Positions 36,014 to 45,173 of a stretch of 64,000 bases of DNA are shown in pieces (position 1 is the first letter of the stretch; every line of letters begins with the position of its first letter). The stretch is taken from the NCBI RefSeq assembly GCF_014203095.1, contig NZ_JACHIG010000008.1:248001-312000 (forward strand), written 5' to 3'. The position numbers and the translations under genes were made by a program. The notes under the pieces are model-generated. The model saw only the letters and a list, made by a program, of their open reading frames with translations. It was not told the DNA's origin and made no database searches. The stretch is from Prosthecobacter vanneervenii. Its GTDB lineage: Bacteria; Verrucomicrobiota; Verrucomicrobiia; Verrucomicrobiales; Verrucomicrobiaceae.

Positions 36014-37156
36014 ATGAAACCAACCCTCTTCCTCGCCCTCTTTGCCAGCACGTCCCTGCTAGCCCAGACCGCCGCCCCCAAGGCGCCTACCGCCCCAGCC
36101 CCCAATACTACACCAGCCAAGCCCAAAGGCCCCACCATTCCCGCAGATGCCCAGTGGCATGATGTCACCACATGGGGTGTCGAAGGCCGTGGCTGGGAAG
36201 ACCAGGAACGCAAGCGCTGGTTCGACCGCTTCCCCGCCAAGGCGGAAAAAACCGTCACTCCCGCCGTGTGGGGCCTCAGTCGCGACAGCGCGGGCATGAT
36301 GGTTCGCTTCAAGACAGACGCCAAAGCCATCTACTGCCGCTACGATCTTTCCAAGGCCAACCTCGCTCTCCCCGCCATGCCTGCCACTGGCGTCAGCGGG
36401 CTCGACCTCTACGCACGCGATGCCAAAGGCAAGTGGCGCTGGGTCGCCTGCCCCAAGCCCGACAAGCAACACGTCGAAACCGTGATGATCGGCGACATCA
36501 CCCCTGGCGAGCACGAATTCGCCGCCTATCTGCCGCTCTACAACGGCGTCGAAAAACTCGAGATCGGCGTCCCTGCTGGCGCAAAGTTTGAAGGCCTTGC
36601 CCCGCGCCAGAAACCCATTGTCTTCTACGGCACCTCCATCACCCATGGTGCCAATGCCTCACGTCCCGGCATGGTGCACACCGCCATCCTCGGTCGTCAT
36701 CTGGACCGCCCGGTCATGAACCTCGGCTTCTCCGGCAATGGCAAGATGGACGCCGCAGTGGGAGACCTCCTCAACGAACTCGACCCCGCCGCCATCGTCA
36801 TCGACTGCCTCCCCAACATGGGCCCCGCAGACGTCACCGCCAAATGCGGGCCGCTCGTCAAGCAGCTCCGCTCCAAGCACACCACCATACCCATCATCCT
36901 CGTCGAGGACCGCCGCTTCACGAACTCCTGGATCACCCCTGGCAAGGCCAAGTTCCACGACGACAACCACGCCGCCCTCAAGGCCGCCTACGAACAGCTT
37001 AAAAAAGAGAAAGTCGCCAACCTCCACTACATCGGCGGAGACGCCCTCTACGGCACCGACGCCGAAGGCTCGAACGATGCCTCCCACGGCACGGATCTCG
37101 GCTTCCTCCGCCAGGCAGAAATCTTCGAGCCCGTGCTGCGCAAAGCACTGAAGTAA
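36014..37156 (+). CDS. Secreted SGNH/GDSL hydrolase
   Basis: A 380-residue exported esterase-like protein. After a signal peptide (about 1-18) and a Pro/Ala linker comes an N-terminal beta-sandwich (about 50-190). The SGNH catalytic domain follows, with the nucleophile in FYGTSITHG, Gly in LGFSGNG, Asn in DCLPNMG, and the Asp/His pair in NDASHGTDLG. This layout matches carbohydrate acetyl esterases, but the substrate is unknown. Its stop codon abuts the stop of the convergent PQQ-propeller gene with zero intervening bases, inside a 14 bp palindrome. Confidence 0.85.
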   Translation: MKPTLFLALFASTSLLAQTAAPKAPTAPAPNTTPAKPKGPTIPADAQWHDVTTWGVEGRGWEDQERKRWFDRFPAKAEKTVTPAVWGLSRDSAGMMVRFKTDAKAIYCRYDLSKANLALPAMPATGVSGLDLYARDAKGKWRWVACPKPDKQHVETVMIGDITPGEHEFAAYLPLYNGVEKLEIGVPAGAKFEGLAPRQKPIVFYGTSITHGANASRPGMVHTAILGRHLDRPVMNLGFSGNGKMDAAVGDLLNELDPAAIVIDCLPNMGPADVTAKCGPLVKQLRSKHTTIPIILVEDRRFTNSWITPGKAKFHDDNHAALKAAYEQLKKEKVANLHYIGGDALYGTDAEGSNDASHGTDLGFLRQAEIFEPVLRKALK

Positions 37157-38452
37157 TTACTTCCCGATCTTGTACAGCGCCTTGTCTGTGCGGACAAACA
37201 GGGCGCTGCCATCGGCAATCGGACTCGCCATGATCGCGCCATCCATCGTGTTCTGCGCCAGGATCTTGAACTCCTTCGCGGCGTTCACGATCGTCACCAC
37301 GCCTTCGCGGCTGCAGAAGTAAAGTTTGCCATCCGCCAGGATCGGCGAGGCGCTGTATTTTCCACCAATGCGTTCGCGGTAGCAGGCCTCTCCCGTCTTC
37401 GTGTCCACGCAGCTCACGATGCCGCCGTCATCCACGTAGAAAATCAGGCCGCCATGCAGCACGGGCGAGCACATCTTGGGCGCGTTCTTGTTGTTGCGCC
37501 ACGCCACCTCAGGCGTCTTGAGCCCCTCGTATTTCAGCGCCACCATCGCCGACTTTCCATACGCAGTGCTGAAGTAGATCTGCTGCTCGTCCACCACCGG
37601 CACCGTGGACATCGAAAAGCCCAGCTCACCATAATGCACCTTCCACAGCTCGGCACCGGTCTGCGGATCGTAGCCATAAATGTTGTTCGCCGCTGAACTC
37701 ACCACCTGCGGCTTGCCATTGATCGTCGCCACCAGCGGCGTGCCATAGGCTTTGCGCTGCTGCGGGCGCGGGTCCATCTCTCCGCTGCGCGGGGTCTTCC
37801 ACGCCAGCTTTCCGGTGTTCTTGTCAAAGGCGGCGATGAACTGCGCGTCGCTGCCGTCAAAATGCGCGATCAGCCTGTCTCCATGCAGCACTGCCGTGGA
37901 GCCCGGTCCGTTTTCATGCATCACGTTCAGCTCCTGATTTTTCCACAGCACCTTCAGAGTGCGCGTGTCCAGCGCCACCGTGCCAAACGAACCAAAGTGC
38001 GCATACAGCCGCCCCTCCTCCAGCACCGGAGACGGCGAGGCATAGCTGTTGAGCTGATGCGCCCACTGCGGGTCCTTCACATTCAGCAGCTCGATGTCAT
38101 GCAGGATCTTGCCACTGCTTCGATCCACACAGACCGCACGCAGGCTCACTGAGCCCAGCACCGTCAGCGGCTGGTCTCCGGTGTTGGTTTCCAGCCTGCG
38201 CTTGGCCTCCTCAGCCGTGGCGGCGGTTTCCAGAGCAGTCGTCAGCCAGATCTGCTCTCCCCACATGACAGGGGTCGAATGCCCACGCCCCGGCAGCCCT
38301 GTCTTCCAGGCCACGTTGCTTGTCTCGCTCCAGGTGTCGGGCAGACCTGAGGCAGAGGCATGTCCTTGGGCGGACGGGCCGCGCCATTCGGGCCAGTTGC
38401 CGGCATACGTAGCGGTGGAAAGAAGCAGAAGGGCGGGCAGCAGTCGGGTCAT
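37157..38452 (-). CDS. Secreted PQQ-like beta-propeller protein
   Basis: A 431-residue protein with a signal peptide (MTRLLPALLLLSTATYA) and repeated PQQ/quinoprotein-type blades: NWPEWRGP, WKTGLPGRGHSTPVMWGEQIW, VALDTRTLKVLWKN, YGYDPQTGAELWKV. No dehydrogenase metal/PQQ site is evident, so a scaffold or binding role is more likely than an enzyme. This is a common periplasmic family in Planctomycetota and Verrucomicrobiota. An extra Met one codon upstream (38455) is possible. It diverges from the next gene across 58 bp. Confidence 0.85.
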   Translation of the reverse strand: MTRLLPALLLLSTATYAGNWPEWRGPSAQGHASASGLPDTWSETSNVAWKTGLPGRGHSTPVMWGEQIWLTTALETAATAEEAKRRLETNTGDQPLTVLGSVSLRAVCVDRSSGKILHDIELLNVKDPQWAHQLNSYASPSPVLEEGRLYAHFGSFGTVALDTRTLKVLWKNQELNVMHENGPGSTAVLHGDRLIAHFDGSDAQFIAAFDKNTGKLAWKTPRSGEMDPRPQQRKAYGTPLVATINGKPQVVSSAANNIYGYDPQTGAELWKVHYGELGFSMSTVPVVDEQQIYFSTAYGKSAMVALKYEGLKTPEVAWRNNKNAPKMCSPVLHGGLIFYVDDGGIVSCVDTKTGEACYRERIGGKYSASPILADGKLYFCSREGVVTIVNAAKEFKILAQNTMDGAIMASPIADGSALFVRTDKALYKIGK

Positions 38453-38510
38453 CATGATGCGAGAAAAAACGTGGCAGCAAGCGGGGAACTGTCTTTCACT
38501 GGCCACGATC

Positions 38511-39377
38511 ATGCGCATCCTGTTTTTTCTTTTTGTTTCTGCCGCCGCACTGCAGGCCCAGACGGCGGAGCTGGAGACGTACATCGAGGTGCGTCACGGC
38601 ACGCTGCCCATCGTTCTCACCGTCCCCCACGGCGGCAGCCTGAAACCGGCCAATGTGCTCGCTCGCCGCTATGGCGTGACAGGCACGGATTCCAACACCA
38701 TACCGCTGGCTGAGATGATCATCGAAGAGCTGGAGTCTCGCTACGGCGCCAGACCTCACGCCATCATCTCCCGCCTCAGCCGCACAAGGCTCGACCCCAA
38801 CCGCGATCTCGAAGAAGCCGCCCAAGGAGACCCCACTGCCGTGGCCGCCTGGCACCGTTTTCACGACAGCGCCCAGAAGGCCTGCGATACTGTGATGAAA
38901 AAAAGCGGCCTCGGTCTCCTTCTCGACATCCATGGCCACCGCCACCTGGAGCAGCGCGTGGAACTGGGCTACCTCGTGAAGGCAGACATTCTCAAGCACT
39001 CCGACGCGGAGCTGAACGCCGACACCGCCCTTATCGCCTCCACCTGCATCCGCGATCTCGACAAACGCTCGCCTCAGACCTTTGCCGAGCTGCTGCGCGG
39101 CCCCCAGAGCCTCGGCGGACTGCTGGAATTTCGCGGCTTCCGCTCTTTGCCCAGCCCCACCAGACCCAGCCCCGGCTTCATGGCAGGCTACTTCAGCGGT
39201 GTGTATGATGTCGCGGCTCACGGCTCGCGCAGCGGCGGCACGGTCAGCGCTATTCAGCTGGAATGCCCTTGGAACAATGTGCGAGATACTCCCGAGAACC
39301 AGCGCCGCTTCGCAGTGGCGCTGGCAGATTCACTCGGCATTTACTTTGAGGTCCACTTTGGCCGGAAGCTGAAGTGA
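38511..39377 (+). CDS. N-formylglutamate amidohydrolase-like secreted protein
   Basis: A 288-residue protein with a signal peptide (hydrophobic core about 3-14, cleavage near LQAQ). The family features are VTVPHGG-like LTVPHGGSL, SRTRLDPNRD and LLLDIHGHRH, which carry the probable zinc and substrate residues of the N-formylglutamate amidohydrolase fold. The secretion signal argues against the usual cytoplasmic histidine-degradation role. Its last 48 bp overlap the 3' end of the opposite-strand UT/TPR gene. Confidence 0.75.
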   Translation: MRILFFLFVSAAALQAQTAELETYIEVRHGTLPIVLTVPHGGSLKPANVLARRYGVTGTDSNTIPLAEMIIEELESRYGARPHAIISRLSRTRLDPNRDLEEAAQGDPTAVAAWHRFHDSAQKACDTVMKKSGLGLLLDIHGHRHLEQRVELGYLVKADILKHSDAELNADTALIASTCIRDLDKRSPQTFAELLRGPQSLGGLLEFRGFRSLPSPTRPSPGFMAGYFSGVYDVAAHGSRSGGTVSAIQLECPWNNVRDTPENQRRFAVALADSLGIYFEVHFGRKLK

Positions 39378-40841
39378 GCGCGCCGTCTTCGGCTGCGGCT
39401 GTCCAGGCTCTGCTTTTTTGAGCCTCTCCCAACAGCCGTCGGCCACCTCCTTCTGCGCGCAAAAGCAGCGGATGTCCGCAGGCGTGCATGAGGCCCAGTC
39501 CACCGGGATGCGCTCATCACTCAGTCCCCGGCGGTGCAGCCAGCCAAAGAAGGAAAGGCTGCCCAGCAGCGCCAGGTTGAAGGGCAGGCACAGCGGCAGC
39601 AGGGCCACACGCAGCAGCGCCTCGGAGAGCGGCTCCCAGGCCAGCGCCAGCAGCAGTGTCATCATCAGCATCCACATCACCGTTTTCACATTCAGCCGCA
39701 GATAGTGCCCGCCGAGCGCCAGCGCCAGCACCACCACATTCATGGCAAAGGCAGGATCTCCAAACACCGGCCGCCACGCCGAGCCCAACATGCACACCAG
39801 CACCGCCACCAGAGCTACGAGCGCACTCGTGCGCGAATGAAACAGCAAACCGATGAAAAACCACAGCCAGCACAGCAGCACACGTGTGGAGGTAAACTGC
39901 GCCGTTAGACTCAGATGGCTGGAAAGAAATCCGCTCCACGCCTTCGCATACGCCTCCGCCTTGCCACCAGAAAGCGTGGCGGCAAATCCGCTGAACGCAT
40001 CTGCAAACAGCGGCGCACACAACGCAGCCGTGGTGAAATGCCGCCGAGCTTCCTCAGGGTGTCCGGCCTGCAGCTCACACCAGCCCAGTCCATCCCATGA
40101 ATCGGCAAAAAAGGAATCCAGCGCCACCGCTCGTCGAAACGCCAGCACCGCATCATCATAGCGCCCTTGGCGGAAGCGGCTCCAGCCCAGCCCGTCATAC
40201 GCATCTGCCACGCCTATTTTCAGTGACAGCACACGCGAGAATGCCGTCTGCGCACCGGTCTGGTCTCCCCGGCGGTACAGGCTCCAGCCCAGCCCCGCGC
40301 AGCGGTAGGCCTCGGCCATGTCCGTGCTCACCTCCGTATTGAGAAAATGCTTCTCCGCTTTTTCAAAGCGGTTGGCCAGCAGCGCACGCCAGCCGCGTGT
40401 CAGCTCGGCGTCATGCACGCCGAAGAAGATGAGCGCTGTCAGCGCTGCCCAGGCTGCGACCACATACGGCAGACTGAAGAGCACATAGGGAGACTTATCC
40501 TCATGCATGCGCTCCGCCACCGGCACAAAAAAGAACACCATTCCTGCACACCCCAGCGCCGTGGCGAGCGCCTGCGCCCACAGCGGCACCTGCGGAAAGA
40601 GATACCACAGCGCCCCCAGCAGTGCGCCGTTCACGCTGAAGAGCCCCGTCTTCAGCACACTGTCATTCTGTGCCCTCCACAAGGCGAGGGCGGAGATCAG
40701 CAGCGCCCCGCCCAGGCTCATCAGCGCCATCTCTACCGAGAGCACAAACATCCCGACAAGCACGCATGCGCCCGTGATCCGGTTGTTTGCCACGAGCATC
40801 TGCCCGTAACCACGCAGGGTGTGGTCCAGCAGGCGTTTCAT
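39330..40841 (-). CDS. Urea-transporter-fold membrane protein with TPR domain inserted between the halves
   Basis: A 503-residue protein. Residues 1-145 resemble one half of a urea transporter (UT): LRGYGQMLVANNRITGACVLVG, FSVNGALLGALW and LPYVVAAWAALTALIFF. Residues 146-295 form about four TPR units (AYRCAGLGWSLYRRGDQ, AYDGLGWSRFRQGRYDDA, SWDGLGWCELQAGHPEEA). Residues 305-460 return to a UT-like half with HSRTSALVALVAV, FAMNVVVLALALGGHYL and LPLCLPFNLALL. This would be a transporter pseudo-dimer split by a TPR module. Permeation of urea itself is not established. The start overlaps the adenylating-enzyme stop (ATGA). It is the last gene of the cluster. Confidence 0.6.
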   Translation of the reverse strand: MKRLLDHTLRGYGQMLVANNRITGACVLVGMFVLSVEMALMSLGGALLISALALWRAQNDSVLKTGLFSVNGALLGALWYLFPQVPLWAQALATALGCAGMVFFFVPVAERMHEDKSPYVLFSLPYVVAAWAALTALIFFGVHDAELTRGWRALLANRFEKAEKHFLNTEVSTDMAEAYRCAGLGWSLYRRGDQTGAQTAFSRVLSLKIGVADAYDGLGWSRFRQGRYDDAVLAFRRAVALDSFFADSWDGLGWCELQAGHPEEARRHFTTAALCAPLFADAFSGFAATLSGGKAEAYAKAWSGFLSSHLSLTAQFTSTRVLLCWLWFFIGLLFHSRTSALVALVAVLVCMLGSAWRPVFGDPAFAMNVVVLALALGGHYLRLNVKTVMWMLMMTLLLALAWEPLSEALLRVALLPLCLPFNLALLGSLSFFGWLHRRGLSDERIPVDWASCTPADIRCFCAQKEVADGCWERLKKAEPGQPQPKTARSLQLPAKVDLKVNAE

Positions 40842-42163
40842 GCGGCGAGGGGAAGTTCAGAAATCACCAGCGGCACCTTATGCGATCCTGCGGGTGCGGC
40901 AATCACGGAGACAAAGCTCATCTGCAGATCTACCGCGCCGCCTAAAGCCTCATTCAGCGCCGCCTGCACGCCGCTTTCGACGCAGCCTTTCGACGCACAG
41001 TCCTCGATCACCACCCTTACCTCCAAAACCCCCGGCTGCTTCTGCACCACTTGGTACTGCGCCAGACCAGGCACCTCTTCAATTGCATTGGTGATGACAT
41101 ACGGCGAGATCAGCGTTCCGCTCTGCGCGCGCAGCATCGCGGCGCTGCGGCCTTCGATCTGCCGGATGCTCCGCGCACTGCTGCCACACGGACACGGCTC
41201 CGTCTCCCACCGTGCCAAATCTCCCAGACCGCGATACCGCAGCATAGGCGTGGCGGTGTTTGTCAGGTCGGTGATCACGATGTTACCCAGCCCGTTTGTG
41301 GGCCTTCCGTTTTCATCCACGATCTCACAGATCACATTCGTCTCGGCAATGTGCCACCGCGCATCATGCAGGCACTGCCAGGCCACCAGTCCGCCCTCCG
41401 TGCTGGTGTACGTCTCGATCAGCCGCGCATTTGGAAACACCTGCCCCAGCAGATGCTTCGTGTGTGCATCCAGCATCTCAGATGTCAGGTGGATGATTCT
41501 CGTCTGCTTCACCACCCGCTTCTGATCTCGCAGCTCCAGCGCAATGGCTCGCAGCGTCGAAGGGTAGGAGGAGACAAACTCAGGCGCTATGCCGAGCAGC
41601 TTGTCCGTGAGCTTGGCCACAGGATCATGCACCGAAAGCAGGCGCGAATCCGGCACCGTCGTGCGCAGGAGATCCGCGGCAGCGTAGTCGATGCTGTCCC
41701 GCGCCATGTCCACCAGATACAGCCCGTTGCCGATCGGCCTCCCCTGGCACCAGTCATAAAACAGCGCCGTGTTCCACGCCATGTAGTGCCAGAGAGACTC
41801 CTCCGTGCGCGCCATGCTGGCCGGGATGCCGGTGGACCCCGACGAGGAAATCCACCTCACCTCATCGCGATTGTCTTTGGAAATCAGCTCCTCCTTGCTG
41901 GCTGCGCGCAGATCCTGCTTGGTCAGAATCGGCAGCTTGGAAAGGTCATCCCAGTCATCCAGCATCGCGGGTGTGAATCCCGCCTGCTCAAACAGCCGCT
42001 GATAAAGCGGCACCTTCTCGTGCGCATGCTTCACCAGCGCGCGAAGCGTGCGCCACTGGTGTGCTCGCCGCTTCGGCGTGCTCCACCCACGCTGCTCGAT
42101 CACCTGATCCAGCGCGGCATGCAGCCGACGCCCGCGTGTGAGAATCTGTGTGGGAGTGTACAT
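40838..42163 (-). CDS. PaaK/CapK-like adenylate-forming enzyme
   Basis: A 441-residue member of the phenylacetate-CoA ligase-like branch of the ANL superfamily, which activates a carboxylate as acyl-AMP. The Ser/Gly/Thr-rich loop is SSSGSTGIP, the aromatic-T-E motif is YTSTEGG, and the ribose-binding Asp lies in RYRGLGDLARW. A CPCG pair sits in the C-terminal region, as in PaaK relatives. Substrate unknown; in this cluster it may activate an amino or fatty acid for the ATP-grasp or a missing acceptor. It starts 24 bp after the TPR gene. Confidence 0.82.
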   Translation of the reverse strand: MYTPTQILTRGRRLHAALDQVIEQRGWSTPKRRAHQWRTLRALVKHAHEKVPLYQRLFEQAGFTPAMLDDWDDLSKLPILTKQDLRAASKEELISKDNRDEVRWISSSGSTGIPASMARTEESLWHYMAWNTALFYDWCQGRPIGNGLYLVDMARDSIDYAAADLLRTTVPDSRLLSVHDPVAKLTDKLLGIAPEFVSSYPSTLRAIALELRDQKRVVKQTRIIHLTSEMLDAHTKHLLGQVFPNARLIETYTSTEGGLVAWQCLHDARWHIAETNVICEIVDENGRPTNGLGNIVITDLTNTATPMLRYRGLGDLARWETEPCPCGSSARSIRQIEGRSAAMLRAQSGTLISPYVITNAIEEVPGLAQYQVVQKQPGVLEVRVVIEDCASKGCVESGVQAALNEALGGAVDLQMSFVSVIAAPAGSHKVPLVISELPLAA

Positions 42164-42187
42164 GGTGGAGCACCTTTCTCGCTCAGC

Positions 42188-42835
42188 TCAGCGCTGCCCT
42201 GGCGGTGGCATCTGCCCTGGGTGCGTGATGGCAAACCCGTCGCGCACCAGGTAGCCCTGCGGATTGATTTCCATAAGTTTTTCAAAGACCGGTGCCGCCA
42301 GCTTTGCCTGCCCTTGGTTGATCTGCGACCAGCCAAACCAGCTCATGCCGATCGGCTCCTCAGGCATCAGCTTGTAGGCGCGTTCAAAGTACACCTCTGC
42401 CTTGCGATACTCCTGCTGGTTGAAAAGAATCTCACCTGCGATCAACAGCGTGGACCTGTGAAACTGATCAATCTTGAGCACTTCCCGCGCCTCGCGCAGC
42501 ACGTCCTCCGGCTTTATCTGGGCTTGATAGACATTCATCATGCCTAGATGCGGCGTGATCGCGCGGGGCTCCTGCTTCGCGGCAGTCGTGTAGTATTGAA
42601 TCGCCTTCACATAGTCCTGCTTGAGATACGAGAGCCAGCCAGCCCTCACAGACGCCAGGTAGGTTTCTCCTCCGGCATTTTTAAAAGCCATCACACTGTC
42701 CAGCGCAGCGGTGTAATCTTGGTTGGACTCTTCAGTCAGAGACTTCTGCCAGGCTTCCGAAATGGCGGCCAGTTTATCGGCGGCACTTGCAGCGCTGACG
42801 CAGGCAAAGGCGAGGATGAGAATGCATGTTTTCAT
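42188..42835 (-). CDS. Secreted TPR protein
   Basis: A 215-residue protein with a signal peptide (MKTCILILAFACVSAASA). The rest is helical and TPR-like: KQDYVKAIQYYTTAAKQEPRA, LIAGEILFNQQEYRKAEVYFERAYKLMPEEP and FGWSQINQGQAKLAAPVFEKLMEINP. It probably works in the periplasm as an adaptor for the UT/M23 protein encoded 19 bp upstream. Specific partners are inferred from position only. Confidence 0.75.
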   Translation of the reverse strand: MKTCILILAFACVSAASAADKLAAISEAWQKSLTEESNQDYTAALDSVMAFKNAGGETYLASVRAGWLSYLKQDYVKAIQYYTTAAKQEPRAITPHLGMMNVYQAQIKPEDVLREAREVLKIDQFHRSTLLIAGEILFNQQEYRKAEVYFERAYKLMPEEPIGMSWFGWSQINQGQAKLAAPVFEKLMEINPQGYLVRDGFAITHPGQMPPPGQR

Positions 42836-42854
42836 GGTGTGTGTTGGTAGTGGG

Positions 42855-45173
42855 CTATTCGAGGTCGCCGTTTGGCAGGGTGGGGGTGAAATCAGTCTGG
42901 GTGTAAACCACTTCGCGATCCTGAAACCGCGCAGTGAGATGGGTCAGCCCGCGGATGGGCTCCAGCGTGAATTCGATCTCGCGTGGCAGGTCCTCACCAC
43001 CTTCGCCCAGTGTCGTCACGAACTGCAGCCTCTGCGGCGTGGGATGCAGCGCATGGCGTGTGTTTACGCGCACGCCCGCATGTCCCAGGTAAGGAGCAAG
43101 CACGCCCGCCAATGCCCGGCCGTGCTGCTTTGACTGCAAAGAGACACAATCCTCCCAGTTCATGCCGCTCTGATAAGCGAATGGCACGGTGGGCATGGCG
43201 AGCGAGATTAATGACAGCAGCGACGAATGTCCGCCGGGACTGCTTTGAGTGATTTGCAGCGCATGCAGGCCGAGCACAGCCGTCAGGCTTTCTTTTCCAC
43301 TGCGCAGCAGGTAACGGCCGGACTCGTCTAGCGTAGTTGCGAGGGTTTCATGCGAGACCTCCCCTCCGCTGCTGACACGATACGTGGCCGCTCCGGGTGC
43401 GAGGTGGGCCAGCGTGCCCAGCACGGTGGTGGAAACTGTGGCTGGAGCAATTCGGGCTCCCACTTTGGGCACACCGGCAAAGTTCCAGCGCACTCCATCG
43501 GCGCTGCGTATGAAGAAGTTCGTCAGGCAGAAGGGCGCTGTGGGCGCGCCGGTTTCCGTCGTGACCTGGTTGTGCAGGTGGATGTGTGGCACCGGGCTGC
43601 GGCCGGAGTTTCCGCAGTAGCCCAGCAGCTCTCCAGCACCAACCCGCTGACCGGTCTTCACCAGGATGCCGTTCTTCATGAAGTGCGCCAGTTTCACGAT
43701 GCCGCCGTAGTCCAGGCGCAGAATCAGGTGATTGCCCCAGTTGCTGGCAAAGTTGCAACCTCCGGGCGCATTGTCTGCCACACCATCCACCACGCGGAGG
43801 ATCTCACCGGCACCAGGCGCACGCACTTCCAGCCCCTGCGTGTAATAGCGGCTCAGGTCGTCATCACAGCCAGGAGGGCAGGCGTTGCCACTGGCGTCAT
43901 GCACTTCAAAATCCAGCGCATGCTTCCACTCACCGCGGTGGCTCAGCTTGTCGTCAAATCCCTGCGTCACCGTCACCTCGCGCGCCGTGGGCAGCAGCAC
44001 ATGCGTCTCATGACGGTGGGGAAAGCGCGCATTCGCCAGCGCCAGTGCGGCGGCTGCCGCTTCCGGATTGTCAAACACACCCGCCGTCGGCAGCAGCGAG
44101 CCCGGCTTCTCACGCAGTCGCAGGCAGCACAGCAGACTCCAGATGGTCAACAGGTAGGGAAGCGGCAGGTACTCCCAGCCCGAGCCGCGCAGAAAATGCT
44201 GCACCGCCGCCACATGCAGCGCTGCCACGCCGCCGGCCACAAAAGCCAGCGCCAGACTGCTCCAAGATGGCACAAAGTACACCGCCCCCAGAGCCATGCC
44301 TGCAAGCAGGTAATTGTGCCCCGCAAACCAGCCCAGCCAGTGCAGCCCGCAGCCCTCCAGCAGCTTCACGATAAGAATGCCCCCGGCATAGCCCACAATG
44401 GCATTGATCATCGCCACCCGGGACCACATCAGCACCGCCAGCGTCACCGCCAACCCGGCCCACACATTGGGCAGAAACAAAATGGTACCCATGCTGCGCA
44501 GGAAGGCTGTCGCCACAAAGGGAAGCGCAGGCTCCTCTGGCAGCCCCATGTCCAGCAGCGTCGTGCTGGCCGCCCAGTGCGGGAAAAACGTCAGCAACGT
44601 GCCGAACGAAACCACAAAGGCCACGCTCAGCGGAGGCAGCCCGGCACGCAGTGGAAACCAGTGCCACAGCGCCGCCGAAAGCAGCAGAGTATACACTGTC
44701 ACCACGCCCAGCATGCCCCAGACGGCTGCCAGGCCCAGCGTGGAGCCGCGTGTGATCCACGCCACTGCCAGCGCGCTCAGAAACACGTTGTAGAGCAGCG
44801 TGCCATCCTTCCGCATCGCGGTGGGCAGCTGCATCAGCTTTGCAATGAAGCCGCCCAGCACACACGCACTCATGGCAAACACAAAGTACCGCGGCATAAA
44901 AAGCAGCGCCGCGCACAGCAGCGCTCCCGTTTTCCAGCTGCCGCACAAAAAGATGGAGCTGGCGGCACGCGCTGCCTCCTGCAGTGGAGCAGCGCATGTT
45001 TTCAGATAGGGACGCAGCACTCGGCCGAGTGCCGCAGTCCTCTGCTTGAGAGAGGACACACGAGTGGTGGGTCCTTCGAGAATGGCCATCACGGGGAGGG
45101 TAGATGGAGCTTCCGAGTTCATGGGTTGAAGGATTGAGAGCGTTCTGTCTGCTTGACCACCGTACAGCCTCAT
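42855..45173 (-). CDS. Urea-transporter-fold membrane domain fused to M23 peptidase
   Basis: A 772-residue fusion. Residues 65-355 form a polytopic UT-like domain: KTGALLCAALLFMPRYFVFA, LRSMGTILFLPNVWAG, SRVAMINAIVGYAGG, FAGHNYLLAGMALGAVYF and LPLPYLLTIWSLL follow the UT pattern of two repeats. Residues 395-545 are an M23/LytM metallopeptidase with zinc ligands H412 and D421 (SHRGEWKHALDF) and H532, plus active-site H497 (LAHF) and H530 (PHIHLH). The C-terminal 220 residues are beta-rich and unassigned. The start overlaps the decarboxylase stop (ATGA); an internal ATG at 45122 is possible. The peptidase should face the periplasm. Confidence 0.78.
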   Translation of the reverse strand: MRLYGGQADRTLSILQPMNSEAPSTLPVMAILEGPTTRVSSLKQRTAALGRVLRPYLKTCAAPLQEAARAASSIFLCGSWKTGALLCAALLFMPRYFVFAMSACVLGGFIAKLMQLPTAMRKDGTLLYNVFLSALAVAWITRGSTLGLAAVWGMLGVVTVYTLLLSAALWHWFPLRAGLPPLSVAFVVSFGTLLTFFPHWAASTTLLDMGLPEEPALPFVATAFLRSMGTILFLPNVWAGLAVTLAVLMWSRVAMINAIVGYAGGILIVKLLEGCGLHWLGWFAGHNYLLAGMALGAVYFVPSWSSLALAFVAGGVAALHVAAVQHFLRGSGWEYLPLPYLLTIWSLLCCLRLREKPGSLLPTAGVFDNPEAAAAALALANARFPHRHETHVLLPTAREVTVTQGFDDKLSHRGEWKHALDFEVHDASGNACPPGCDDDLSRYYTQGLEVRAPGAGEILRVVDGVADNAPGGCNFASNWGNHLILRLDYGGIVKLAHFMKNGILVKTGQRVGAGELLGYCGNSGRSPVPHIHLHNQVTTETGAPTAPFCLTNFFIRSADGVRWNFAGVPKVGARIAPATVSTTVLGTLAHLAPGAATYRVSSGGEVSHETLATTLDESGRYLLRSGKESLTAVLGLHALQITQSSPGGHSSLLSLISLAMPTVPFAYQSGMNWEDCVSLQSKQHGRALAGVLAPYLGHAGVRVNTRHALHPTPQRLQFVTTLGEGGEDLPREIEFTLEPIRGLTHLTARFQDREVVYTQTDFTPTLPNGDLE

